A stretch of 64,000 nucleotides of DNA from Kluyvera sp046569695 (GTDB taxonomy: Bacteria > Pseudomonadota > Gammaproteobacteria > Enterobacterales > Enterobacteriaceae), in assembly GCF_046569695.1 (NCBI RefSeq), contig NZ_JBKHUI010000016.1, forward strand, positions 1 to 64,000, read 5' to 3'. Positions within the stretch are counted from its first letter, which is position 1. Each line of letters opens with the position of its first letter. This document shows positions 55,957 to 64,000 of the stretch, piece after piece. The position numbers and the translations under genes were made by a program. Under the pieces are notes generated by a model that made no database searches, had not been told where the DNA came from, and saw nothing but the letters and a program-made list of their open reading frames with translations.

Positions 55957-57138
55957 ATGACTAAACCTGCTCACGGGCTTAGCCCGGCTTTGATCGTTTT
56001 AATGTCGGTCGCCACCGGCCTTGCCGTTGCCAGTAACTACTACGCGCAGCCGCTGCTGGAGACCATCGCCCGTCACTTCTCACTCAGCGCCGGACAGGCC
56101 GGTTTTATCGTCACCGCCGCCCAGCTAGGCTATGCCGCCGGGTTGTTGTTCCTGGTGCCGCTCGGCGACATGTTCGAGCGCCGTTCGCTTATCGTGTTCA
56201 TGACCCTGCTGGCCGCAGGCGGCATGCTGATCACCGCCAGCAGCAGCTCGCTCGGCATGATGATCCTCGGTACCGCACTGACCGGGCTGTTCTCCGTCGT
56301 CGCTCAGCTGCTGGTACCGATGGCCGCCACTCTCGCTGCACCAGAAAAACGCGGCAAAGTCGTCGGTACGGTGATGAGCGGGCTGCTGCTGGGGATACTG
56401 CTGGCGCGCACCGTTGCCGGGCTGCTGGCAAGCCTCGGCGGCTGGCGCACCGTTTACTGGGTAGCCTCCGCGCTGATGGTGCTGCTGGCCTTCGCGCTGT
56501 GGCGCGGGCTGCCGAAGCTTAAGCAAGAGACGCATCTTAACTACCCGCAGCTGCTTGGCTCCATCTTTAGCCTCTTTGCTAGCGACAAGCTGCTGCGCAC
56601 CCGCGCGCTGCTCGGCTGCCTGACCTTCGCCAACTTCAGCATTCTGTGGACGTCGATGGCATTTCTGCTCTCCGGCGCGCCGTTTAACTATTCGGAAGGC
56701 ACTATCGGCCTGTTTGGCCTCGCGGGTGCCGCCGGTGCGCTGGGCGCTCGTCCGGTCGGCGGGCTGGCGGATAAAGGCAAAGCGCATCTGACCACCACCT
56801 GGGGTCTGGTGTTGCTGCTGCTTTCCTGGGTCGCTATCTGGTACGGACATACGTCCGCTATCGCGCTGATAATCGGGATTCTGGTGCTCGACCTGATGGT
56901 GCAAGGCGTACATATCACCAACCAGACGGTGATATACCGCGTACAGCCGGATGCTCGTAACCGCCTTACCGCAGGCTATATGACCAGCTACTTTATCGGC
57001 GGTGCGGCGGGATCGCTGCTGTCGGCCTCTGCCTGGCAGCACGCCGGCTGGCTGGGCGTGTGCCTCGCGGGCAGCCTGATGGCTGTCGCTAACCTGTTAG
57101 TCTGGTGGTGGGGTTATCATCGTCAGGAAGCGGAATAG
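55957..57138 (+). CDS. MFS exporter, intact YgaY homologue
   Basis: 393 residues from ATG 55957. Twelve predicted membrane helices. It has 'VASNYYAQPLLETIARHFSL' near the start and the MFS motif A 'LVPLGDMFERRSLI' after helix 2. E. coli K-12 has the related ygaY only as a pseudogene at this place; here the frame is complete. Likely a drug or metabolite efflux pump; the substrate is unknown. Confidence 0.85.
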   Translation: MTKPAHGLSPALIVLMSVATGLAVASNYYAQPLLETIARHFSLSAGQAGFIVTAAQLGYAAGLLFLVPLGDMFERRSLIVFMTLLAAGGMLITASSSSLGMMILGTALTGLFSVVAQLLVPMAATLAAPEKRGKVVGTVMSGLLLGILLARTVAGLLASLGGWRTVYWVASALMVLLAFALWRGLPKLKQETHLNYPQLLGSIFSLFASDKLLRTRALLGCLTFANFSILWTSMAFLLSGAPFNYSEGTIGLFGLAGAAGALGARPVGGLADKGKAHLTTTWGLVLLLLSWVAIWYGHTSAIALIIGILVLDLMVQGVHITNQTVIYRVQPDARNRLTAGYMTSYFIGGAAGSLLSASAWQHAGWLGVCLAGSLMAVANLLVWWWGYHRQEAE

Positions 57139-57273
57139 CGGCGCCGCTGCCGGGTATACGTATCCGGCAGCGTTATGTCATAGACTAACCACATAAATTA
57201 CGGACAATAATTCATTTACTTTATTTGTCACTATCGTTACTATATCGACTGTAACTAATGAGGTAATGCCCTG

Positions 57274-57804
57274 ATGGATAGTTCGTTTACGCCCATTGAA
57301 CAAATGCTGAAATTCCGCGCCAGCCGCAGCGAAGAGTTCCCTTTCCAGGAGATCCTTCTCACTCGCCTTTGCATGCACATGCAGGGCAAGCTGCTGGACA
57401 ACCGTAATAAAATGCTGAAAGCTCAGGGGATCAACGAGACGTTGTTTATGGCGCTAATCACGCTGGAGTCTCAAGAAAATCACAGTATTCAGCCTTCTGA
57501 ACTCAGCTGCGCGCTGGGTTCATCGCGCACCAACGCCACGCGTATCGCCGATGAACTGGAAAAACGCGGCTGGATTGAACGTCGTGAAAGCGACAATGAC
57601 CGCCGTTGTCTGCACCTGCAGTTGACCGAAAAAGGTCATGAGTTCCTGCGCGAGGTGCTGCCTCCTCAGCATCACTGTCTGCATCAGCTTTGGTCTTCAT
57701 TGAGCCTGGCTGAAAAAGACCAGCTCGAACATATCACCCGCAAGCTTCTCACCCGTCTGGATCAGATGGAAGAAGACGGTTCCGTACTGGATGCCCTGCG
57801 CTGA
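57274..57804 (+). CDS. emrR: MarR-family repressor EmrR/MprA
   Basis: 176 residues, the same as E. coli EmrR. MarR winged helix with 'LSCALGSSRTNATRIADELEKRGWIERRESDNDRRC' features (helix and wing), N-terminal 'MDSSFTPIEQMLKFRAS'. It represses emrRAB and is released by uncouplers and phenolics such as salicylate. First gene of emrRAB. Confidence 0.95.
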   Translation: MDSSFTPIEQMLKFRASRSEEFPFQEILLTRLCMHMQGKLLDNRNKMLKAQGINETLFMALITLESQENHSIQPSELSCALGSSRTNATRIADELEKRGWIERRESDNDRRCLHLQLTEKGHEFLREVLPPQHHCLHQLWSSLSLAEKDQLEHITRKLLTRLDQMEEDGSVLDALR

Positions 57805-57829
57805 TATCACCGCGTTAAAAAAGTAGATG

Positions 57830-57860
57830 AAAGGCCAGCAGATAACTTCTGCTGGCCTTT
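57830..57860 (+). promoter_or_regulatory. Strong hairpin between emrR and emrA without a T-run
   Basis: AAAGGCCAGCAGA (57830-57842) pairs perfectly with TCTGCTGGCCTTT (57848-57860). No U-tract follows on the plus strand, so this is more likely a processing or attenuation element between repressor and pump genes than a full terminator. Confidence 0.7.
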
Positions 57861-57918
57861 CTGGTAGGAAAAACAGGTCGGCTAAGCCGAAACAAATAAT
57901 AAGAATGTGGAGAATCAC

Positions 57919-59091
57919 ATGAGCGCAAATGCGGAGACTCAAGCCCCGCAGCAACCCGCCAACAAGAAAGGCAAACGTAAACGCGCCCTCATCTTGTTGA
58001 CCTTGCTCTTTGTTATTATTGCCGTGGCCTATGGGTGCTACTGGTTTTTGGTGTTGCGTCATTTTGAAGAAACCGATGACGCTTACGTGGCAGGTAACCA
58101 GGTTCAAATCATGGCGCAGGTATCTGGCAGCGTGACCAAAGTCTGGGCTGATAACACCGACTATATTAAGCAGGGCGACGTGCTGGTCACCCTCGATCAG
58201 ACCGATGCTCAGCAGGCCTTTGAGAAAGCGCAGACTCAGCTTGCCTCAAGCGTCCGCCAGATGCGTCAGCTGATGATCAACAACAAGCAGCTGCAGGCGA
58301 ATATTGATATTCGCAAAACCACGCTGGCTCAGGCGCAAACCGACCTTAACCGTCGTATTCCGCTGGGCAACGCCAACCTGATTGGCCGCGAAGAGCTGCA
58401 GCATGCCAAAGATGCCGTCACCAGCGCGCAGGCCGCTCTGGACGTGGCAGTGCAACAGTACAACGCGAACCAGGCGATGATCCTCGGCACTAAGCTTGAA
58501 GATCAGCCTACGGTTCGTCAGGCGGCGACCGAAGTGCGTAACGCATGGCTTGCCCTGCAGCGTACCAAAATCGTCAGCCCGATGAGCGGCTACGTTTCTC
58601 GTCGTTCCGTGCAGCCGGGTGCGCAAATTAGCCCAACCACGCCGCTGATGGCCGTTGTGCCAGCCAGCAACCTGTGGGTTGACGCGAACTTCAAAGAGAC
58701 CCAGCTTGCGCATATGCGTATTGGCCAGCCGGTCACCGTCGTCAGCGATATTTACGGCGATGATGTGAAATACACCGGTAAAGTGGTGGGTCTGGATATG
58801 GGTACCGGTAGCGCCTTCTCCCTGCTGCCGGCGCAGAACGCCACCGGTAACTGGATCAAAGTGGTACAGCGTCTGCCGGTGCGTATCGAGCTGGATGAAA
58901 AACAGCTGGAACAGCACCCGCTGCGTATTGGTCTGTCTACGCTGGTGAAAGTCGACACCTCCAATCGCGACGGTCAGATGCTGGCTAACCAGATCCGCAA
59001 CAGCCCGGTTTACGAGAGTAACGCGCGTGAAATCAGCCTCGACCCGGTTAATAAGCTGATCAACGACATCGTCCAGGCCAACGCCAACTAA
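57919..59091 (+). CDS. emrA: Multidrug efflux membrane-fusion protein EmrA
   Basis: 390 residues from ATG 57919 (GTGGAG upstream). A cytoplasmic N-terminus and one membrane helix (about 25-47) are followed by a biotinyl-lipoyl/HlyD domain ('EETDDAYVAGNQVQIMAQVSG'), a long coiled-coil hairpin (about 100-205) and a beta-barrel. It links EmrB to TolC for export of CCCP, nalidixic acid and similar hydrophobic compounds. Confidence 0.96.
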   Translation: MSANAETQAPQQPANKKGKRKRALILLTLLFVIIAVAYGCYWFLVLRHFEETDDAYVAGNQVQIMAQVSGSVTKVWADNTDYIKQGDVLVTLDQTDAQQAFEKAQTQLASSVRQMRQLMINNKQLQANIDIRKTTLAQAQTDLNRRIPLGNANLIGREELQHAKDAVTSAQAALDVAVQQYNANQAMILGTKLEDQPTVRQAATEVRNAWLALQRTKIVSPMSGYVSRRSVQPGAQISPTTPLMAVVPASNLWVDANFKETQLAHMRIGQPVTVVSDIYGDDVKYTGKVVGLDMGTGSAFSLLPAQNATGNWIKVVQRLPVRIELDEKQLEQHPLRIGLSTLVKVDTSNRDGQMLANQIRNSPVYESNAREISLDPVNKLINDIVQANAN

Positions 59092-59107
59092 TGCTGGGGT
59101 GCGCGTA

Positions 59108-60646
59108 ATGCAACAGCAAAAACCGCTGGAAGGCGCGCAGCTGGTCATTATGACCATTGCGCTGTCGCTGGCCACCTTCATGCAGGTGCTGGACTCCACC
59201 ATCGCCAACGTAGCGATTCCGACCATCGCCGGTAACCTTGGCTCATCGCTGAGCCAGGGGACCTGGGTCATCACCTCGTTTGGGGTGGCGAACGCCATCT
59301 CCATTCCGATTACCGGCTGGCTGGCAAAACGCGTCGGTGAGGTGAAGCTGTTCCTGTGGTCAACCATTGCCTTTGTCATCGCGTCATGGGCGTGTGGGGT
59401 ATCCAACAGCCTGGGCATGCTGATCTTCTTCCGCGTGATTCAGGGGGTTGTTGCCGGGCCGCTTATCCCGCTGTCGCAAAGCCTGTTGCTCAACAACTAC
59501 CCGCCGGCCAAGCGCGCCGTCGCGCTGGCGCTGTGGTCAATGACGGTGATTGTGGCGCCAATCTGCGGGCCAATTCTGGGCGGCTATATCAGCGATAACT
59601 ATCACTGGGGCTGGATCTTCTTCATCAACGTGCCCATCGGTGCCCTGGTGGTGCTGTTAAGCCTCCAGAGCCTGCGTGGCCGTGAAACGAAGACTGAGCA
59701 ACGGCGTATCGATGGTATTGGTCTGGCGCTGCTGGTGCTGGGTATTGGTAGCCTGCAGATTATGCTCGACCAGGGGAAAGAGCTCGACTGGTTCAACTCA
59801 ACCGAAATCATCGTGCTGACGGTAGTGGCGGTGGTATCGCTGAGCTTCCTGATTGTCTGGGAGCTGACCGACGATAACCCGATAGTCGATCTGTCGTTGT
59901 TTAAGTCGCGAAACTTTACCATCGGCTGTCTGTGTATCAGCCTTGCCTACATGCTCTACTTCGGCGCCATTGTTCTGTTGCCGCAGCTATTGCAGGAGGT
60001 CTACGGGTACACCGCAACCTGGGCAGGTCTGGCGTCCGCGCCGGTCGGGGTGATTCCGGTACTGCTGTCACCGATCATCGGTCGCTTTGCTCACAAGCTG
60101 GATATGCGCCGTCTGGTCACCTTCAGCTTTATTATGTATGCCGTCTGTTTCTACTGGCGCGCTTATACCTTCGAACCGGGGATGGACTTCGGCGCATCGG
60201 CCTGGCCGCAGTTTATTCAGGGCTTCGCCGTGGCGTGCTTCTTCATGCCGTTGACCACCATCACGCTCTCCGGGCTACCGCCTGAGCGTCTGGCGGCCGC
60301 CTCGAGCTTGTCGAACTTTACCCGTACGCTGGCAGGTTCTATTGGCACCTCAATCACTACCACGCTGTGGACCAACCGCGAGGCGTTGCACCATGCGCAG
60401 CTCACAGAGTCTGTGACGCCGTTTAACCCGAACGCCCAGCAGATGTACGATCAGCTGCAGGGTATGGGCATGACGCAACAACAGGCTTCCGGCTGGATAG
60501 CCCAGCAGATCACCAACCAGGGGCTGATTGTCTCCGCCAACGAAATCTTCTGGATTTCGGCCGGGATATTCCTCGTCCTGTTGGGATTAGTATGGTTCGC
60601 CAGACCGCCGTTTGGCGCGGGAGGCGGAGGCGGAGGCGCCCACTGA
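59108..60646 (+). CDS. emrB: Multidrug efflux MFS transporter EmrB
   Basis: 512 residues from ATG 59108. A 14-helix DHA2 family member with the motif 'LDSTIANVAIPTIAGNLG', motif A-like 'GWLAKRVGEVKLF' and motif C 'APICGPILGGYI'. It exports uncouplers and hydrophobic antibiotics with EmrA and TolC. The C-terminus is a glycine run before AH. Separated from emrA by 16 bases. Confidence 0.96.
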   Translation: MQQQKPLEGAQLVIMTIALSLATFMQVLDSTIANVAIPTIAGNLGSSLSQGTWVITSFGVANAISIPITGWLAKRVGEVKLFLWSTIAFVIASWACGVSNSLGMLIFFRVIQGVVAGPLIPLSQSLLLNNYPPAKRAVALALWSMTVIVAPICGPILGGYISDNYHWGWIFFINVPIGALVVLLSLQSLRGRETKTEQRRIDGIGLALLVLGIGSLQIMLDQGKELDWFNSTEIIVLTVVAVVSLSFLIVWELTDDNPIVDLSLFKSRNFTIGCLCISLAYMLYFGAIVLLPQLLQEVYGYTATWAGLASAPVGVIPVLLSPIIGRFAHKLDMRRLVTFSFIMYAVCFYWRAYTFEPGMDFGASAWPQFIQGFAVACFFMPLTTITLSGLPPERLAAASSLSNFTRTLAGSIGTSITTTLWTNREALHHAQLTESVTPFNPNAQQMYDQLQGMGMTQQQASGWIAQQITNQGLIVSANEIFWISAGIFLVLLGLVWFARPPFGAGGGGGGAH

Positions 60647-60655
60647 TGAAAAAAG

Positions 60656-60682
60656 CCAGCTCGGTTGAGCTGGTTTTTTTTT
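60656..60682 (+). terminator. Rho-independent terminator of emrRAB
   Basis: CCAGCTC, GGTT loop, GAGCTGG followed by nine T residues, 10 bases after the emrB stop. Confidence 0.95.
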
Positions 60683-60708
60683 GGCCTGAGTGACCTGCTC
60701 TGGAAAAT

Positions 60709-60818
60709 CGCCGGATGGCGGCGTTGCCTTATCCGGCCTACATGGAGGCCATCGCCGCACGATCGGTAGGCCTGATAAGCGTAGCGCCACCAGGCAAGTC
60801 CGGCGCAAATTGCCGGAC
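60709..60818. repeat. REP/BIME-type palindromic repeats
   Basis: GCCGGATGGCGGCGTTGCC with a TTATCCGGCCTAC arm, then GTAGGCCTGATAAGCGTAGC and a closing GCCGG element. The same family as 55680-55860, between convergent emrB and the GH3 gene. Confidence 0.85.
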
Positions 60819-60825
60819 GAGATAT

Positions 60826-63645
60826 TTAGGACGACGCCGGGTAAGCGACGCAGCGAAACTCCAGCCAGTCGATCGCCAGCCCCGGTTTAATCACCTCGCT
60901 CTGCACCTGGTAATACCCCGGCATCAACTGGATGCGGCACAGCTTCTGAGACACCGTCTGCCCCATCGTGCCGCGGGTCTGTACGGTGGCGACAAACTTA
61001 CCGTTGAACAACAGATTGGCCGCCGTCTGCGCCAGCGGCATTGCCGGAGAGTTAACGCTTACTAACAGGTCATAAACCCCTTCACGCTCGATATGGATAG
61101 CCAACCTATCGCTATAGCGCAGCCGTGATTCCGGCGCGATATTGATGACATCCTCGATGTACAGCGACGCGTCGGCCGCCATCGTTGGCACATTCGCCTT
61201 CGGCACCTCACCGCGCTTTACCACCTGGGTATGCAGCATAAATGACAGAATATTGCGCGCGCAGCGCTGCAGTTCGCCCAATGTTAGCGATCCCTCAGCC
61301 AGCGCGGACAGCGTGTTGTCGTTCCCGGCATTAATTTCCGCGCCGTTGTTGTTGATAACCATATAGAGATCGTTCTGCGCGCGGATCATCGCCGCGGTAT
61401 TATTGACCGTCGCTTCACCACCGCCGATTGCATCGTTCATTTTGGCCCACCAGTCGGTCATCACGATGCCGTTAAAGCCCCAGTCATCGCGCAGTATCGT
61501 GGTGTTCAGACAGTAGTTTGATGCCGACCAGTGGCCGTTAACCGGGTTATAGGCCGTCATCACCGCCATCGCGCCGCCCTGCTTCACCGCGTACTCAAAT
61601 CCCTTGAGATAGATTTCACGCAGCGCTCGTGCGGAGACCACCGCATCGGCCTGAGCCCGCGCATGCTCCTGGCTATTGCAGGCAAAATGCTTCAGCGTGG
61701 CTATCCCGCCGCCGCTGCGTATTCCTCTGACCATCGCCGCGGCCATCATGCCGGTCACCAGTGGGTCTTCGGAAAAGTATTCAAAGTTACGCCCGTTGAG
61801 CGGGTGACGATGAATATTCATCCCCGGCCCCAGCAGCAGATCTATCTGGTTTTGCTGTAGCTCCTTACCTTCCATCACGTACAGACGCTCCACCAGCACT
61901 GGGTCCCAGGTGCAGGCTAGCAGCGTACCGCTGGGCATCAGCGTGGCGTGGGCGCCGTTGTCCATGCGGATACCCGACGGGCCATCCGCCGTGGCCGCCA
62001 GCGGGATCCCCTTTTCCAGCAGGCTATCGCCAGTGCCACCAAACGCGGAGGCGACGCCCGGCGTCACCTTATGGCTGCACATCCCCTCGCCGCGCACCAG
62101 GCACGCCAGCTCCTCTTCGCTTAGCTGAGCAATAAACGCCTCTATGCTGGCACGGCCGTCAACCACATCAACCAGCTTAAGGCCTTTATCGCCGGTGATG
62201 GCGAGCGCTGGCGGAAGGCGGTCATGAATGCGCTCACGCAGAGAGATTTTGCGCCGGGGCACCTCTTCCCACTCCGCCTGCCAGACACCGGGCTGCGTAC
62301 GTTTCCCCGGGCGCAGTCGTGAAAAAGAGACCGTCGGCGCCAGCGCCTGTTCGTGACAGGAGAGCACTCGCAGCAGCGGCTGGGTATAGCCCTCTTCACC
62401 CTGCACGCGAACCGGCTGCAGCTGATTCACACAGTTGCCTCCCCAGAAGCGATACAAGCCCGGCTCCAGCACCCAACAGTGAGGATTGCCGGTCGCGCCG
62501 CTGTCGTCCCAGGACGCCAGCCGCTCCAGCGGCACGGTCAGGGTCAGCGTTTCGCACTCTCCCGGCTGCAACAGTCGGGTTTTGGTAAAAGCTACCAGCG
62601 CGCGCGTCGGTTTGCCCAGCGTTCCCTGCGGCGCTTCAAGATAGATTTGCACCACTTCGCTGCCCGCAAAACGTTCTCCAACGTTATCGACCTTCACCGT
62701 TATCTGGAAAAACAGTGGGTTATCTGCCATACGCTCGGCGTGCAGCGAATGAATAGCAAATCGGGTATAGGAAAGCCCAAAACCAAAAGGATAAAGCACT
62801 TGCTGCGGGCAGAAGGTTTCAAAGTAGCGGTAGCCGACGTAGATATCTTCCTGATAGATATTCTGCTCGCTATTGCCCCAGCAGGCAGAAGAAGGATAGT
62901 CATCCAGCGAATGGGCGATGGTATCCGTCAGCTTACCGGAGGGGGTCACCTCGCCGCAGAGCAGAGCGGCAACGGCCCTACCGCCGTCCGGGCCTCCGTG
63001 CCAGGCGTACAGAATAGCCCCAAGATGCGGGCGTAGTAACGGGTCTTCCGCCCACGACATATCCATGATGGAGGAGACGTTCAGCACCACAATAACGTTG
63101 CTGAAGTAGCGGCATACCGTGCGCAGCATGGCATACTCCAGCTCGGTTAAGCGGTAGCCTCCCGGCACGTCGGCGTTATCTTTATCTTCACCGGCGGTAC
63201 GCCCAATCACCACCACCGCTTTATTCGAGACCCGTTTCGCCTGGGCCACGACATCATCATCAAGCGGCATCTCCTGTTGATGCCAGGGCTCCTGCGCCCA
63301 CCCGCCGCCGCCGTTATCGAACGGGTGCGTCATCACCCACTGCTCATAGCGCTGTGCCAGCAGGCCGTTGACCCGAGCGCCGCAGCGCTCGCGCATCGCC
63401 TCCAGCAGGTTGCAGGTGGCGACCACGTTGACCGCGCCACCTGACCCGGTACCGCTGCGGTAGTAGTTGATTTGCGTGCGGCCAAAAATGGCGACGCGGT
63501 CCAGGCTATCCAGAGGCAACGTCTCTGGCCTGTTTTTGAGCAGCACGGCACCCTGTGCCGCCACGTTCATTGAGAATTCGGCAAACCCCTCCAGGGGCTT
63601 GCCTGGCAGACGCTGATGCATACGGATGGATTCCTTGATTGCCAT
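60826..63645 (-). CDS. Glycoside hydrolase family 3 protein with permuted domain order
   Basis: 939 residues. The domains appear in the reverse of normal GH3 order. First is the alpha/beta sandwich GH3_C (about 25-290: 'AAQGAVLLKNRPETLPL', 'YAWHGGPDGGRAVAALLCG', 'YPFGFGLSYTRF'). A fibronectin-III-like domain follows (about 310-410), then the TIM-barrel GH3_N (about 500-830). The latter has 'ADGPSGIRM', 'KHF' (652-654) and the nucleophile D731 in 'IVMTDWWAK'. A beta-rich C-terminal extension (about 850-935) resembles a carbohydrate-binding module. No signal peptide, so cytoplasmic. Likely a beta-glucosidase or beta-xylosidase acting on sugars imported by the adjacent GPH transporter. Confidence 0.88.
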   Translation of the reverse strand: MAIKESIRMHQRLPGKPLEGFAEFSMNVAAQGAVLLKNRPETLPLDSLDRVAIFGRTQINYYRSGTGSGGAVNVVATCNLLEAMRERCGARVNGLLAQRYEQWVMTHPFDNGGGGWAQEPWHQQEMPLDDDVVAQAKRVSNKAVVVIGRTAGEDKDNADVPGGYRLTELEYAMLRTVCRYFSNVIVVLNVSSIMDMSWAEDPLLRPHLGAILYAWHGGPDGGRAVAALLCGEVTPSGKLTDTIAHSLDDYPSSACWGNSEQNIYQEDIYVGYRYFETFCPQQVLYPFGFGLSYTRFAIHSLHAERMADNPLFFQITVKVDNVGERFAGSEVVQIYLEAPQGTLGKPTRALVAFTKTRLLQPGECETLTLTVPLERLASWDDSGATGNPHCWVLEPGLYRFWGGNCVNQLQPVRVQGEEGYTQPLLRVLSCHEQALAPTVSFSRLRPGKRTQPGVWQAEWEEVPRRKISLRERIHDRLPPALAITGDKGLKLVDVVDGRASIEAFIAQLSEEELACLVRGEGMCSHKVTPGVASAFGGTGDSLLEKGIPLAATADGPSGIRMDNGAHATLMPSGTLLACTWDPVLVERLYVMEGKELQQNQIDLLLGPGMNIHRHPLNGRNFEYFSEDPLVTGMMAAAMVRGIRSGGGIATLKHFACNSQEHARAQADAVVSARALREIYLKGFEYAVKQGGAMAVMTAYNPVNGHWSASNYCLNTTILRDDWGFNGIVMTDWWAKMNDAIGGGEATVNNTAAMIRAQNDLYMVINNNGAEINAGNDNTLSALAEGSLTLGELQRCARNILSFMLHTQVVKRGEVPKANVPTMAADASLYIEDVINIAPESRLRYSDRLAIHIEREGVYDLLVSVNSPAMPLAQTAANLLFNGKFVATVQTRGTMGQTVSQKLCRIQLMPGYYQVQSEVIKPGLAIDWLEFRCVAYPASS

Positions 63646-64000
63646 TACGCTTCTGAATGCGCAAAGGTGCCGTTTTTCAGATCATCAACAACGTGGTTCA
63701 TCCGGTTTTCATTCAGGCGATAGAACTTAATGGAGAACGCCGTCAGCACATAAAAGAGTGCGGGAACCAGCGTGAATAACAGCATTACACCCTGTGCCGC
63801 AGAATCCGATTGTGAAGTGACGCCAGATTCATAATGGAAATAAGCCAATACCCAACCCAGAATGGCCCCACCGACGGCAACCCCCAGCTTAATAACAAAT
63901 ATATTGGCCGCCACATTCATACCGGTAATTCTACGGCGCGTTTTCCATTCGCCGTAATTATTAGAATCGGTGATCATTGACCATTGCAGCGCCCCATTTC
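63645..64000 (-). CDS. GPH-family sugar:cation symporter (5' part outside window)
   Basis: The frame runs off the right edge; the visible part reads 'ALQWSMITDSNNYGEWKTRRR', the characteristic cytoplasmic-loop motif of MelB/UidB/XynP-type GPH symporters. The last two membrane helices and the C-terminus follow. The stop overlaps the GH3 start by one base, so transporter and glycosidase form an operon for glycoside uptake and hydrolysis. An internal ATG at 63977 is not the true start. Confidence 0.88.
   Translation of the reverse strand, partial: NGALQWSMITDSNNYGEWKTRRRITGMNVAANIFVIKLGVAVGGAILGWVLAYFHYESGVTSQSDSAAQGVMLLFTLVPALFYVLTAFSIKFYRLNENRMNHVVDDLKNGTFAHSEA

Overview
The window is an enterobacterial chromosome segment. 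The right half has the gene order found around proU and emrRAB in Escherichia coli and Klebsiella relatives: ygaV-ygaP, alaE, ygaC, ygaM, proVWX, an intact ygaY-type MFS gene, emrR-emrA-emrB. The high-GC coding style and the chaperone-usher, haem-uptake and glycosidase genes between them fit a Klebsiella/Raoultella/Kluyvera-like host, but I cannot name the species from sequence alone.

Bases 1-21,040 are an AT-rich genomic island. It opens with the tail of an IS3-family transposase that cuts off the 5' end of a P4-type integrase. The 3' end of that integrase occurs twice (about 476-670 and 4427-4627). The two copies bracket a ~3.9 kb cassette carrying a large serine recombinase and two ParB-like proteins. 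Next come a minus-strand operon sce7726-sce7725-RES (nuclease-like protein, Beta-type protein, RES-domain protein; a candidate defence or toxin module), two orphan genes, a Kiwa anti-phage system (kwaA-kwaB), a mobilisation pair (mobC, MOBP-type relaxase with a Pro-Ala repeat), three small envelope-protein genes, a four-gene tyrosine-recombinase cluster resembling Tn554 tnpABC or the gamma-mobile-trio, an AlpA-type regulator and a DUF6387 gene.

Bases ~21,040-26,950 are a shortened P4-like phage satellite: integrase, a 763-residue unknown protein, a P2/P4-type cos site, and the late operon sid-delta-psu with an Ogr/Delta operator. The unknown gene occupies the int-to-cos/psu slot known as the defence-gene hotspot of P4-like satellites and carries a PD-(D/E)xK-like signature. 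I consider it the best candidate for an undescribed single-gene defence system. An IS911-like element (26,954-28,211) with no visible target duplication ends the satellite, and the P4 replication genes are missing. A short sequence like the 3' end of ssrA (tmRNA) at 21,048-21,063 suggests that both islands sit at ssrA, which lies on this side of ygaV-ygaP in E. coli.

Bases 28,300-64,000 are core or species-specific chromosome: a lipoprotein, yeaR-yoaG (YoaG duplicated internally), a Fur-box-preceded haem locus (TonB receptor, hmuT, hutW, hutX, chuY, hmuU, hmuV; no chuS), a periplasmic 11-mer repeat protein, a second TonB receptor with a binding protein but no permease, a four-gene fimbrial operon, the ygaV-to-ygaM block, a divergent MocR regulator/AhpD-like pair, proVWX, an MFS exporter, emrRAB, and a domain-permuted GH3 glycosidase beside a GPH-family sugar transporter cut by the window edge.
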